Positions 1 through 8,780 of a DNA stretch of 64,000 bases are shown in pieces. The notes beneath the pieces are model-generated. The model was given only the letters and a program-made list of their open reading frames with translations, did not search any database and had not been told where the DNA came from. Source of the stretch: Marmoricola sp. (GTDB taxonomy: Bacteria; Actinomycetota; Actinomycetes; Propionibacteriales; Nocardioidaceae); contig JAOPXK010000120.1 of assembly GCA_025965195.1 (NCBI GenBank), forward strand, positions 1 to 64,000. Direction: 5' to 3'. Within the stretch, counting starts at the first letter, position 1. Every line of letters begins with the position of its first letter. The translations under genes were made by a program, and so were the position numbers.

Positions 1-1002
1 GACGAGGGCCGGATCACCGAGGACGAGGCGCGGGTGCACCCGCACCGCAACCTGATCCTGCGTGCGGTCGACGGCGTCCACGAGCCGGAGCCCGACCTGT
101 TCACCGTCGACCTCGAGCCGGGGGACCGGGTGCTGGTCTGCTCCGACGGCGCCTCGGGCGTCCTCGACAACGCTGCGATGGCCCGGATCCTGCGCGACGG
201 CAAGATCGAGGCCGTCGCCGTACAGCTCGTCCGCGAGGCGCTCGAGGCCGGCTCCACCGACAACGTCACCGTCGTGCTGGCCGACGTGGTCGATGCCGAC
301 GCGGCCACTCCCCCGAACGGCCCCGGTATCAGCACCGGTATCAGCAGCGCGATCAGCACCGCACCGATGCTTGTCGGCGCGGCTGCGGAAGGCCCGCGGA
401 GGAGTCACGGCCGCGGCCTGCTCCGGCACCGGCCGGGAGACACCGGCGACCTCGACCCGGTCCCGACCGGCGAGGACGACGTGGACATCGAGGCGCTGCG
501 CTATGCGCCGCGCGCACCTCGTCGGCTGCTCTGGCTGCGCCGGCTGGGTGTGTGCGTCATCGTGGTCGCGATCCTCGGCGCCCTCGGCTGGGCCGGCTAC
601 CAGTGGACGCAGACGCAGTACTACGTCGCCGACAGCGCCGGCCAGGTCGCGGTCTTCCAGGGTGTGCAGGCCGAGCTCCCCGGGCTGACGATGCACAAGG
701 TGAAGCAGCGGACCTCGATCGAGCTGACCGAGCTGCCGTCCTACAACGCGCGCCAGGTCCGCGACGGCATCGGTGCCAACGACCTGGCGGATGCGCAGGC
801 GATCATCAAGCGCCTGCAGAAGCTCACCCCCTGCCCGACACCGACGCCCGCCGCCACCGCGTCCAGGTCCGCGACCACCACGACGACCCCGCACAAGCCG
901 ACGACGAGGAAGCCCACGGCCACCGCGACGCCCCGGCCCACCAAGACGCCGACGGCGACCGCGACGCCGAAGCCACCGACCGACTGCGACAGCACGCCAT
1001 GA
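1..1002 (+). CDS. pstP: PP2C-family Ser/Thr protein phosphatase PstP (5' end outside window)
   Basis: This is the C-terminal part of the membrane-bound phosphatase that reverses PknA/PknB phosphorylation. The frame is open from base 1, so the start lies upstream. The end of the catalytic domain is visible: LVCSDGASG and the metal-binding STDNVTVVL motif are typical of PP2C enzymes. A basic linker follows, then one membrane segment at about visible residues 181-202. The outer part ends in a Pro/Thr-rich tail bounded by two cysteines (CPTPTP near the start, DCDSTP at the end). The stop overlaps the rodA start as ATGA, so the two are translationally coupled, as in other actinobacteria. Confidence 0.95.
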   Translation, partial: DEGRITEDEARVHPHRNLILRAVDGVHEPEPDLFTVDLEPGDRVLVCSDGASGVLDNAAMARILRDGKIEAVAVQLVREALEAGSTDNVTVVLADVVDADAATPPNGPGISTGISSAISTAPMLVGAAAEGPRRSHGRGLLRHRPGDTGDLDPVPTGEDDVDIEALRYAPRAPRRLLWLRRLGVCVIVVAILGALGWAGYQWTQTQYYVADSAGQVAVFQGVQAELPGLTMHKVKQRTSIELTELPSYNARQVRDGIGANDLADAQAIIKRLQKLTPCPTPTPAATASRSATTTTTPHKPTTRKPTATATPRPTKTPTATATPKPPTDCDSTP

Positions 1003-2408
1003 CCACCGCCAGCACCCTGAGCCCCAGCGCCCTGATGGGCTTCGTGCACCGCCGTCGTCGCGGGGCCGAGCTGTTCCTGCTCATCCTCAGCCTGGTCGTC
1101 GGCATCGGTGCGTATGCGGCGGTGGGCCTCGGCGTCGACGGCAAGGTGCCGGCCGACATCATCGGCTACGGCGGCTGGCTGGCCCTCCTCGTCATCGCCT
1201 GCCACGTGACGATCCGGATCAAGGCGGAGTACGCCGACCCGATCCTGCTGCCGATCGTCTCCGCGCTCAACGGTCTCGGCCTGGCGGTGATCCACCGGAT
1301 CGACCTCGCCACGCTCGCCGACAACCCGAACGCCAAGGTGCTCGCGAGCACCCAGCTGGTCTGGATGACGCTGGGCGTGCTGCTCTTCATCGGCGTCCTC
1401 GTCGGGCTGCGTGACCATCGTCGCCTCCAGGCCTTCACCTACACCGCCGGCCTTGCCGCGATCGTGCTGCTGCTGCTCCCGCTGGTGCCCGGCATCGGCA
1501 AGAACATCCACGGCGCCCGGATCTGGATCGGCATCGGCGGTTTCAGCCTGCAGCCCGGTGAGGCCGCGAAGGTCTTGCTGGTGGTTGCGTTCGCCGGGTA
1601 CCTCCAGCTGCACCGCGACGCGCTCGCCCTGGCCGGTCGCCGGGTGCTGTTCATCGACCTTCCCCGCGGTCGCGACCTCGGCCCGATCCTGGCGATGTGG
1701 CTGGTCAGCCTCTGCATCCTGATCTTCCAGAACGACCTCGGGTCCTCGTTGCTGTTCTTCGGCCTGTTCCTGGTGATGTTGTACGTCGCGACCGAACGGC
1801 CCGGCTGGCTCGTCGTCGGAGCCGCGATGTTCGGCGCCGGCGCCTACGTTGCCTATCTGTTCGTCGGTCACGTGCAGGTGCGCGTCAGCGCCTGGATCGA
1901 CCCGTTCCACCCGTTCGTCTACCAGGTCGTCCAGGGCATGTACGGGATGGCCTGGGGTGGCCTCGTCGGTCGCGGACTGGGCCAGGGCGACCCCCAGCTG
2001 ACGCCGTTCGGCTACTCCGACTTCATCGTCGCCTCGATCGGCGAAGAGCTCGGCCTGACCGGTGTGATGGCGGTGATCCTGCTCTACGGCATCCTCGTCG
2101 AGCGCGGTCTCCGGACCGCGCTGATCTGCCGTGACAACTTCGGCAAGCTGATGGCCGCAGGCCTTGCGGTCGTCATTGCGCTGCAGGTCTTCGTGGTGAT
2201 CGGCGGCGTCACCAAGCTGATCCCGCTGACCGGCCTGACCACGCCGTTCATGTCGTACGGCGGTTCCAGCCTGGTCGCGAACTGGGTGATCATCGCGCTG
2301 TTGCTCCGCATCTCCGACCAGGCCAGACGTCCACCGCCCGAGCTGATGGGCACCGGAGACACCGGCGACAACGATGACGACGCCACCCAGGTGGTGATGA
2401 TGCGATGA
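999..2408 (+). CDS. rodA: FtsW/RodA-family peptidoglycan glycosyltransferase (SEDS protein)
   Basis: A polytopic SEDS protein that polymerises lipid II into glycan strands together with the class B PBP encoded next. 469 aa with about ten hydrophobic segments. Family hallmarks are present: the IHGARIWIGIGGFSLQPGE loop, which includes the W-x-x-x-G-x-x-x-x-Q-P-x-E pattern, and the C-terminal LTGLTTPFMSYGGSS motif. The ATG at 999 overlaps the pstP stop and gives a protein beginning MTTASTLSPS; an in-frame ATG farther upstream lies inside pstP and is rejected. The acidic tail (GDNDDDATQ) is probably cytoplasmic. It overlaps pbpA by 4 bases. Confidence 0.95.
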   Translation: MTTASTLSPSALMGFVHRRRRGAELFLLILSLVVGIGAYAAVGLGVDGKVPADIIGYGGWLALLVIACHVTIRIKAEYADPILLPIVSALNGLGLAVIHRIDLATLADNPNAKVLASTQLVWMTLGVLLFIGVLVGLRDHRRLQAFTYTAGLAAIVLLLLPLVPGIGKNIHGARIWIGIGGFSLQPGEAAKVLLVVAFAGYLQLHRDALALAGRRVLFIDLPRGRDLGPILAMWLVSLCILIFQNDLGSSLLFFGLFLVMLYVATERPGWLVVGAAMFGAGAYVAYLFVGHVQVRVSAWIDPFHPFVYQVVQGMYGMAWGGLVGRGLGQGDPQLTPFGYSDFIVASIGEELGLTGVMAVILLYGILVERGLRTALICRDNFGKLMAAGLAVVIALQVFVVIGGVTKLIPLTGLTTPFMSYGGSSLVANWVIIALLLRISDQARRPPPELMGTGDTGDNDDDATQVVMMR

Positions 2409-3904
2409 ACAAGCCGATCCGGAACGTCGCCGTCGGCTGCATGGTGCTGTTCGTCGCGCTGCTGGTGAACGCGACGTACCTGCAGTACTGGGAGGCCGGC
2501 GACCTCAACTCGCTGAGCCAGCACGCCGACAACCGGCGGGTCCGCGACGCCGAGTTCTCCCGCGAGCGGGGAGCGATCCTGGTGCGCGGCAAGGCGATCG
2601 CCGAGAGCAACAAGTCCAAGGACCAGTACAAGTACCAGCGCACCTACCCGCAGGGGCCGATGTATGCCCACATCACCGGGTTCTACTCCCGTGACTGGGG
2701 GCTCGGCGGTATCGAGTCGACCCGCAACTCCTACCTGTCGGGCAGCGACTCCTCGCTCTTCGTCAACCGCGTCATCGACCTGGTCGACAACCAGGCACCC
2801 AAGGGCGGCAGCGTCAGCCTGACGATCAACCCGGCTGCGCAGAAGGCGGCGTACGACGGCCTGAAGGCACTCGGCAAGAACGTGCAGGGCGCGGTCGTTG
2901 CGATCGAGCCGAGCACCGGCAAGGTCCTCGCGATGGTGTCCAGTCCGACGTACGACCCGAACAAGCTGGCCAGCCACGACTTCACCGAGGTCGGCAAGGT
3001 CAAGCAGCGCCTCGAGAACGAGAAGCTCAGCCCGCTCAACAACCGGGCCATCGAGTCGGTGCTGCCACCGGGCTCGACCTTCAAGCTGGTGACCGCCTCG
3101 GCCGCGCTGTCGACCGGGAGCTACAAGCCCGACACGATCGTGCGCGGCGGTGCGAGCCTCAACCTGCCGCAGACCACCCACGACATGACCAACGAGAACG
3201 GCTCGAACTGTGGCGGGGACAAGATCACCCTGACCCAGGCGCTGATGGTCTCCTGCAACGTCTCGTTCGCCTCGATCGGCTTGAAGATCGGCGCCGACAA
3301 GATCCGCGCCCAGGCTGACAAGTTCGGGTTCGGCCAGACCTACTTCACCGACCTCGACGACGACCTGACCCGGCAGGCGATCAGCACCTTCCCCGACAAC
3401 CTGAACTCCAGCAACCTGCCCTTCACGGCCCAGTCCGCGATCGGCCAGTACGAAGTTGCTGCGACGCCGCTCCAGATGGCGATGGTCGCGGCGGGCATCG
3501 CCAACAACGGCACCGTCATGCAGCCGTATCTGGTCGACGAGGTGCGGTCACCCGACCTCGACGTGATCAAGAAGACGACCCCACAGCCGATCCCGGACCA
3601 GCCGGCGATCAGCTCGAAGGTCGCTCGCGACATGACCGAGATGATGGTCGCGGTCGTCGACGCCGGCACGGCCACGACGGCCCAGATCCCCGGGGTCAAG
3701 GTCGCCGGCAAGACGGGCACCGCCCAGAGCGCGCCCAGCCGGCCGCCGTACGCCTGGTTCGTGTCGTTCGCTCCGGCGGACACCCCGAAGGTCGCGGTCG
3801 CCGTACTCGTGCAGGACGCCGGCGTCGCCCGGGACGCGATCTCCGGCAGCGGACTGGCTGCTCCGATCGCGAAGGCGGTCATGGAAGCCGTGATGAACAG
3901 ATGA
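2405..3904 (+). CDS. pbpA: Penicillin-binding protein PbpA (class B transpeptidase)
   Basis: The D,D-transpeptidase partner of RodA. 499 aa: a short cytoplasmic end, one N-terminal membrane anchor (about residues 8-24), a dimerisation region and the transpeptidase domain. All three penicillin-binding motifs are visible: STFK with the acylated serine near residue 223, SCN near 282 and KTGTA near 436. The start overlaps the rodA stop as ATGA, so elongasome polymerase and crosslinker are made from one message. Only about 49 bases separate it from pknB, which supports one operon pstP-rodA-pbpA-pknB. Confidence 0.95.
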   Translation: MNKPIRNVAVGCMVLFVALLVNATYLQYWEAGDLNSLSQHADNRRVRDAEFSRERGAILVRGKAIAESNKSKDQYKYQRTYPQGPMYAHITGFYSRDWGLGGIESTRNSYLSGSDSSLFVNRVIDLVDNQAPKGGSVSLTINPAAQKAAYDGLKALGKNVQGAVVAIEPSTGKVLAMVSSPTYDPNKLASHDFTEVGKVKQRLENEKLSPLNNRAIESVLPPGSTFKLVTASAALSTGSYKPDTIVRGGASLNLPQTTHDMTNENGSNCGGDKITLTQALMVSCNVSFASIGLKIGADKIRAQADKFGFGQTYFTDLDDDLTRQAISTFPDNLNSSNLPFTAQSAIGQYEVAATPLQMAMVAAGIANNGTVMQPYLVDEVRSPDLDVIKKTTPQPIPDQPAISSKVARDMTEMMVAVVDAGTATTAQIPGVKVAGKTGTAQSAPSRPPYAWFVSFAPADTPKVAVAVLVQDAGVARDAISGSGLAAPIAKAVMEAVMNR

Positions 3905-3953
3905 CGCAGCTGAACACACCGACGAACTCAAGACGGAAGGGACATGGTCTGAG

Positions 3954-5717
3954 ATGACTGATCCACATCGGATCGGCGGCCGCTACGAGCTCGGAGAGCT
4001 CCTCGGCCGGGGTGGCATGGCAGAGGTACGCAAGGCCACCGACGTCCGGCTGGGACGTACGGTCGCCGTCAAGCGGCTGCGCACCGACCTCGCCAGCGAT
4101 CACACCTTCCAGGCCAGGTTCCGTCGGGAGGCGCAGTCATCGGCGTCCCTGAACCACCCCTCGATCGTCGCCGTCTACGACACCGGCGAGGAATGGTCCG
4201 AGGCCGACGGTGCCGATGGTGCCGATGGTGGTGGCGTCGCCCAGCCCTACATCGTGATGGAGCTCGTCTCCGGCCGGACGCTGCGCGACATCCTCCGCGA
4301 GGGTCGCAAGATCCTGCCCGAGCGCGCCCTCGAGATCACCTCGGGCGTGCTGAACGCGCTGGACTACAGCCACCGGGCAGGTATCATCCACCGCGACATC
4401 AAGCCGGGCAACGTGATGCTGACCACTGCCGGCGACGTCAAGGTGATGGACTTCGGCATCGCCCGGGCGATCTCCGACGCCTCCAACACGATGACCCAGA
4501 CCGCCGCGGTCGTCGGTACGGCGCAGTACCTCTCCCCCGAGCAGGCCCGTGGCGAGAACGTCGACTCCCGTTCCGACGTCTACTCCACCGGCTGCCTGCT
4601 CTACGAGCTCCTGACCGGCCGGCCTCCGTTCGTCGGGGAGAGCCCGGTCTCGGTGGCCTACCAGCACGTCCGGGAGACCGCTCCGCCACCGTCGTCACTG
4701 GACCACGACCTGCCCCCCGAGGTCGACGCGATCGTGATGAAGGCGCTCGCCAAGCCGCTGCAGGACCGCTACCAGAGTGCGGCCGCGATGCGGGCGGACA
4801 TCGACCGCTACCTGGCCGGCAAGCCGGTCCAGGCGCCGTCGGTCATCGCTGCTCCCGAGCACGCGACGTCGTTCATTCCACCGCAGCCGCCGACGCACGA
4901 GGACACCTCCACCAACCCCTCGATCGGCGACTGGCGCGACCAGGCCGACGAGAAGACGAGCAAGGCCCCGCTGGTGCTCCTCGGGCTGCTGCTGGTCGCC
5001 ATCATCGCTGCCGCGGTGATCTTCGGCCCGAAGCTGATCCACACCGCGCCCGACCAACAGGCCGCGCCCTCGCTGAGCGGACTGACCCAGGCCCAGGCCG
5101 AGCGGGCCCTCTCCGACGTCGGGCTGTCCCTCGGCAGCGTCACCACCGCGTCGAGCGACAACGTGGCCAAGGGCCGCGTCATCTCACAAGACCCACAGTC
5201 GGGCGCGCTCATCGACCAGAACGGCACGATCGACATCGTGGTGTCGACCGGCCGGGCCGCCGTACCCATCCCTGACGTGGTCGGCGACAACAAGATCAAC
5301 GCCAAGGAACAGCTGGTCGCGCTCGGGCTGAAGGTCACGCTCAAGGGCAGGGACTCCGACGAGAACAAGGACGACGTGATCGACATGTCGCCCGCGGCCG
5401 GTCAGACCGTGCCGTTCGGGTCGCAGGTGACGCTGACCTTCTCCAACGGCCCCCACGCAGTGCCCAACGTGGTCGGGAAGACCGAGGCGGAGGCAGACGC
5501 GCTGATCACGGCCGCCGGCTTCAAGCCCAAGTCCCTGCCCGACGACACGTCGACCGAGCCGAAGGGCACGGTCACCCAGCAGAGCCCGGACGCCGACACG
5601 ACGTACAACAAGGGTGGGACGGTCACGATCCTGGTCTCGACGTACGAGCCGCCGACGATCACACCGAGCCCGACCATCACACCGACGATCACACCGACGG
5701 CGACCCCGCTGCCGTAA
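3954..5717 (+). CDS. pknB: Serine/threonine protein kinase PknB with PASTA domains
   Basis: A transmembrane Hanks-type kinase that senses muropeptides or lipid II and controls cell-wall synthesis and division. 587 aa. The kinase domain covers about residues 10-275, with the glycine loop GRGGMAEV, Lys40 in VAVKRL, the catalytic HRDIKPGN and DFG near 166. A membrane helix lies at about 341-364. Three PASTA repeats follow at about 370-432, 435-500 and 502-565, then a Pro/Thr tail. Many PknB proteins have four PASTA repeats, so this one is slightly short. Closely related PknA is not in the window. The phosphatase pstP in the same operon is its natural antagonist. Confidence 0.95.
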   Translation: MTDPHRIGGRYELGELLGRGGMAEVRKATDVRLGRTVAVKRLRTDLASDHTFQARFRREAQSSASLNHPSIVAVYDTGEEWSEADGADGADGGGVAQPYIVMELVSGRTLRDILREGRKILPERALEITSGVLNALDYSHRAGIIHRDIKPGNVMLTTAGDVKVMDFGIARAISDASNTMTQTAAVVGTAQYLSPEQARGENVDSRSDVYSTGCLLYELLTGRPPFVGESPVSVAYQHVRETAPPPSSLDHDLPPEVDAIVMKALAKPLQDRYQSAAAMRADIDRYLAGKPVQAPSVIAAPEHATSFIPPQPPTHEDTSTNPSIGDWRDQADEKTSKAPLVLLGLLLVAIIAAAVIFGPKLIHTAPDQQAAPSLSGLTQAQAERALSDVGLSLGSVTTASSDNVAKGRVISQDPQSGALIDQNGTIDIVVSTGRAAVPIPDVVGDNKINAKEQLVALGLKVTLKGRDSDENKDDVIDMSPAAGQTVPFGSQVTLTFSNGPHAVPNVVGKTEAEADALITAAGFKPKSLPDDTSTEPKGTVTQQSPDADTTYNKGGTVTILVSTYEPPTITPSPTITPTITPTATPLP

Positions 5718-5723
5718 CAGGCG

Positions 5724-6497
5724 TCAGGGGCGGCGCTGCTCCGGGAGCTTTGCGGACACGGCGTACTGCAGGTCGAGCGTGCCTTCATAGGCCTTGAAGG
5801 TCAGCTCGTCGCCGAAGCTCACGTCGTACCCGAGCTTGTGGTCCTTGATGAAGGTCTTGTACGCGTCGATGTAGGAGCTGTTGTCCAGGCTGGTCAACAT
5901 CGTCGACTGGTCACCGATCGCGGAGATCCGGTACGGCGGGGCGTAGGGCACGCCGTGGAGCACGACGGTGTTCCCGACGCACTTGATGCCGGTCGTCGAG
6001 ACGACCCGCTGATCCTGCACGGTCATCGCCTCCGCGCCACCGGCCCAGAGTGCGTTCACCACGGCCTGGATGTCCTGCTGGTGCACGACGAGCTCGCTGA
6101 CCGGGAAGATCCCTGACGCCTGGACCTTCTGGATCTCGCTCTTCGGCGCGTCGTTGAGGGTCACCGTCAGGCCGGTGCCCCTGACCTCGTCGAGCCCGGC
6201 TGGCCCCCGCAGCGTGTCGATCTGCCGCTGGAGCTTCTCGACACCGGTGTCGTCGACCTGCTTGGTCAGACTGCTGACCTGCTTGTTCAGGCTGGCGACC
6301 TGCTGCTGCAGTCCGTCGGTGCGCGCACGCTCCTGACGCACTACGGTGTCGAGGTCGGTGACACTCGCGGCTCGCAGATCGAGCCCGTGCGCGTTGAGTC
6401 CACTGGTGATGAAGAGTCCTCCGGCCACACAGAAGACGACCATCGTGGTCACGCGCCAAGCCCGCTTGTGGGAGGCATGATGCGGCGACACGGGCAC
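5724..6497 (-). CDS. DUF881 membrane-anchored coiled-coil protein
   Basis: 257 aa with an N-terminal membrane anchor at about residues 15-34, then a heptad-rich coiled coil (LQQQVASLNKQVSSLTKQV) and a C-terminal DUF881 domain with the conserved VVNALWAGGAEAMTVQDQRV stretch. This family occurs beside pknB and crgA in actinobacteria and resembles YlxW/YlxX proteins. Its biochemical role is not established, but envelope or division work is likely from position. It is transcribed opposite to pknB and away from crgA. The pabA/trpG gene that often sits between DUF881 and pknB is missing here; only 6 bases separate the two stops. Confidence 0.85.
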   Translation of the reverse strand: MPVSPHHASHKRAWRVTTMVVFCVAGGLFITSGLNAHGLDLRAASVTDLDTVVRQERARTDGLQQQVASLNKQVSSLTKQVDDTGVEKLQRQIDTLRGPAGLDEVRGTGLTVTLNDAPKSEIQKVQASGIFPVSELVVHQQDIQAVVNALWAGGAEAMTVQDQRVVSTTGIKCVGNTVVLHGVPYAPPYRISAIGDQSTMLTSLDNSSYIDAYKTFIKDHKLGYDVSFGDELTFKAYEGTLDLQYAVSAKLPEQRRP

Positions 6498-6562
6498 ACC
6501 TTCGTTGTCGGGCGGGGGCGATGACTACGCTAACCGACGAACATCTATCGAGGAGCCCTGCC

Positions 6563-7036
6563 GTGTCGAAGCCTTCTGCCCGCAAGCCCACCGTGATTGC
6601 GAGCGGTAACCAGACTTCCATCGTGCGGTGCGGCATCGCGCTGCTGCTCGTCGCGGTCGGGATCGCCTGGATCGCCTACTACATCAATGTCGAGATGGAC
6701 GCCGCGAACTTCCTGGCGCTCCCCGGTGCGAAGAAGCCGCACACCCCGCTCCCATGGATGGCAGACCTCAAGCGCTGGAACTTCCTGATCGGGTTCGTGC
6801 TGATCTTCATCGGCCTCGCCTCCGCGGCGAACAAGAAGACCCCCCTCGGCCGCGGCCAGGGCGTCGTCATCGGCATGCTCGGCTGCTTCCTGATCGGCCT
6901 GGTCTGGATCGTGGTCTTCTACTTCGCCGGCCAGGACGCCAAGATCCCGGTGATGCGCAGCCTCGACCAGTACAACCTGGTCGTCGGCATCGGCTTCATG
7001 GCCGTCGGCTTCACCTACGCCACCAAGTGGGAGTAG
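6563..7036 (+). CDS. crgA: Cell division protein CrgA, apparently with two tandem CrgA units
   Basis: CrgA is a small divisome membrane protein that recruits late division proteins. Usual CrgA has two membrane helices and about 85-95 residues; this one has 157 residues and four helices. The C-terminal half (IGLVWIVVFYFAG, then LDQYNLVVGIGFMAVGFTYATKW) is a clear CrgA unit. The N-terminal half repeats the same plan (VGIAWIAYYINV, then WMADLKRWNFLIGFVLIFIG). The GTG start is chosen because AGGAG lies 7 bases upstream; an ATG at 6521 is in frame but has no better ribosome site. Transcribed divergently from the DUF881 gene. Confidence 0.9.
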   Translation: MSKPSARKPTVIASGNQTSIVRCGIALLLVAVGIAWIAYYINVEMDAANFLALPGAKKPHTPLPWMADLKRWNFLIGFVLIFIGLASAANKKTPLGRGQGVVIGMLGCFLIGLVWIVVFYFAGQDAKIPVMRSLDQYNLVVGIGFMAVGFTYATKWE

Positions 7037-7059
7037 CTCCGCTAGTTACACGGCTGTAG

Positions 7060-7092
7060 TTCTCCACAGGGTTGTCCACCGGTTGGGGATAA
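7060..7092. promoter_or_regulatory. Cluster of three DnaA-box-like 9-mers outside oriC
   Basis: Three 9-mers each differ by one base from a DnaA box: TTCTCCACA (7060-7068), TTGTCCACC (7072-7080) and, on the other strand, TTATCCCCA (7084-7092). They lie just after crgA, 43 kb from the origin. Binding is inferred only. Confidence 0.4.
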
Positions 7093-7130
7093 CTTTTCCG
7101 GCTGTGGAGCGCGGGTTTGGTCGGCGGCTG

Positions 7131-7222
7131 GAGTTTTCACAGGCTGTGAACCCAGACCTCCTCATCGCACATGTCGTGACGTGTGTGATGAGCCGGTTTG
7201 GGTTCACAGCCTGTGAAAACTC
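7131..7222. repeat. 92-nt near-perfect palindrome between convergent genes
   Basis: The outer 24 bases of each arm (7131-7154 and 7199-7222) are exact reverse complements. The inner arms continue to the centre with only two clear mismatches and a few G-U pairs. Each arm also contains its own 15-bp dyad, TTCACAGGCTGTGAA or its complement. It lies between the 3' ends of crgA and the rhomboid gene and could act as a two-way terminator. There is no T-run. Confidence 0.8.
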
Positions 7223-7246
7223 TCCGCAAACTCTCCGCCGCGCCTC

Positions 7247-8128
7247 TCAGCCGAGGGCGGATGCGCGGAGGACGATCGCGACCACCGCGGCCAGGGCGAT
7301 CACTGCCAGCCCACTCCACTGGAGCGGAGCGCGGTTCTTCCTCGGGGCGTAGACGATGAGCAGGGCGATCACGGCGCCGCCGATGAAGCCGCCGAGGTGG
7401 CCCTGCCAGGAGATGTTGCCTCCGGTCACGGTGAACACGACGTTGATACCGATCCAGAACAGGATCTGCTGGGTATTGGCGTGGATCTTCACCGCGACCA
7501 CGAGCAGTGCGCCCATCAGCCCGAAGATTGCGCCGGAGGCGCCGACCGTCTGAGCGTTGGCCGCGGCCAGCCACATCACCACTGCCGAGCCGGTCAGGCC
7601 GGACACGAAGTAGAGGGAGAGGAAGCGCGCCCGTCCCAGCATCAGCTCGAGCTGGGGACCGAGGAACCACAGGGCCACCATGTTGAAACCGATGTGGTAG
7701 ATGCTCTCGTGCACGAACATCGAGGTGACCGGCTGCCACCAGGCGCCGCCGGACACGCCCTCGATGGCCCGTTGAATGCTGCCGTCAGGCAGGTACCGGA
7801 TCGCAGAACGAGGCAGCAGCGCCAGCTTGTCGAACAACGCACCGTTGGTGCCGCCGTTGGCGAGCGTGCCGAGATAGACGACCACGTTGATCGCGATCAG
7901 CACGATCGTGGTCAGCTGCGGGTTGGCCACCCGCTCTCCGCCGTACGGCGTGCGCGCGGTCCGCGTCGTCTTGGCGCCTTCCTTCACGCACGACGGGCAC
8001 TGGAAGCCGACCGACGCCGGCCGCATGCAGTCCGGGCAGATCGGGCGCTCACAGCGCTGGCACCTGATGTAGGTCTCCCGCCCCGGGTGCCGGTAGCACG
8101 ACGGAGCGGGAGACGCTGACTCGCTCAG
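7247..8128 (-). CDS. Rhomboid family intramembrane serine protease with N-terminal zinc-finger-like region
   Basis: Cleaves membrane proteins within the bilayer; the substrate is unknown. About 293 aa. The first 40 residues hold paired cysteines and a histidine (CYRHPG, CQRCERPICPDC, CPSC) like the B-box-type finger seen on actinobacterial rhomboids. The membrane domain carries the HIGFNMVALW oxyanion loop, the catalytic serine in GASGAIFGLMG and the catalytic histidine in GHLGGFIGG. The start is uncertain: the frame stays open upstream inside ppiA but lacks a good ATG or GTG near the expected N-terminus. A CTG at 8128, 8 bases after the ppiA stop with AGGGG upstream, gives the usual sequence beginning SESASPAP. 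Probably one operon with ppiA. Confidence 0.88.
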   Translation of the reverse strand: MSESASPAPSCYRHPGRETYIRCQRCERPICPDCMRPASVGFQCPSCVKEGAKTTRTARTPYGGERVANPQLTTIVLIAINVVVYLGTLANGGTNGALFDKLALLPRSAIRYLPDGSIQRAIEGVSGGAWWQPVTSMFVHESIYHIGFNMVALWFLGPQLELMLGRARFLSLYFVSGLTGSAVVMWLAAANAQTVGASGAIFGLMGALLVVAVKIHANTQQILFWIGINVVFTVTGGNISWQGHLGGFIGGAVIALLIVYAPRKNRAPLQWSGLAVIALAAVVAIVLRASALG

Positions 8129-8135
8129 GGGAGGA

Positions 8136-8666
8136 TCACCCCTCGCGGGTGATCTCGACCGAGTTGATGACGACCGGCTCGACCGGACGGTCACCGCGCG
8201 CCGTCGGGGTCTTGTCGATCGCGTCAACTACGTCGCGGCTGGCCTGGTCGGCCACCTCTCCGAAGATGGTGTGCTTGTTGTTCAGCCAGGTGGTCGCCGC
8301 GGTGGTGATGAAGAACTGCGAGCCGTTGGTGCCTGGGCCGGCGTTCGCCATCGCCAGGAGGTAGGGCTTCGTGAACGCGAGCTCGGGGTGGAACTCGTCC
8401 TTGAACGTGTAGCCGGGGCCGCCGGTGCCGGTGCCGAGCGGGCAGCCGCCCTGGAGCATGAAGCCTTCGATCACCCGGTGGAAGCCGAGGCCGTCGTAGT
8501 ACGGACCGCTGCTCTTTCCGCCGTCGGCCTTGTACTCCTTCGTGCCCTCGGCGAGGCCGACGAAGTTCTCGACGGTCGCGGGCGCGTGGTTGGGGAGCAG
8601 GTTGATCACGATGTCGCCGCGGTTCGTCTTGAGCGTGGCCCGGAGACCAGTGCTGAGGTCGGACAT
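8136..8666 (-). CDS. ppiA: Peptidyl-prolyl cis-trans isomerase, cyclophilin type
   Basis: Catalyses proline isomerisation during folding. 176 aa, a single cyclophilin domain with no signal peptide, so cytoplasmic. Signature segments are present: FHRVIEGFMLQGG with the catalytic Arg, MANAGPGTNGSQFFI and the C-terminal HTIFGEV. GGAAGG 6 bases before the ATG supports the start. It lies upstream of the rhomboid gene on the same strand, the same pairing as in many actinobacterial origin regions. Confidence 0.95.
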   Translation of the reverse strand: MSDLSTGLRATLKTNRGDIVINLLPNHAPATVENFVGLAEGTKEYKADGGKSSGPYYDGLGFHRVIEGFMLQGGCPLGTGTGGPGYTFKDEFHPELAFTKPYLLAMANAGPGTNGSQFFITTAATTWLNNKHTIFGEVADQASRDVVDAIDKTPTARGDRPVEPVVINSVEITREG

Positions 8667-8780
8667 GAATCGCCTTCCGGATGGGGGTGAGTTGCGGCTG
8701 CAATCCTCCCACGGCTTTTAAAGGGCTCCGGGCCCGGGCATGATCGACAAGGAGACCGTTACCCGCTACGAGAGGACGAC

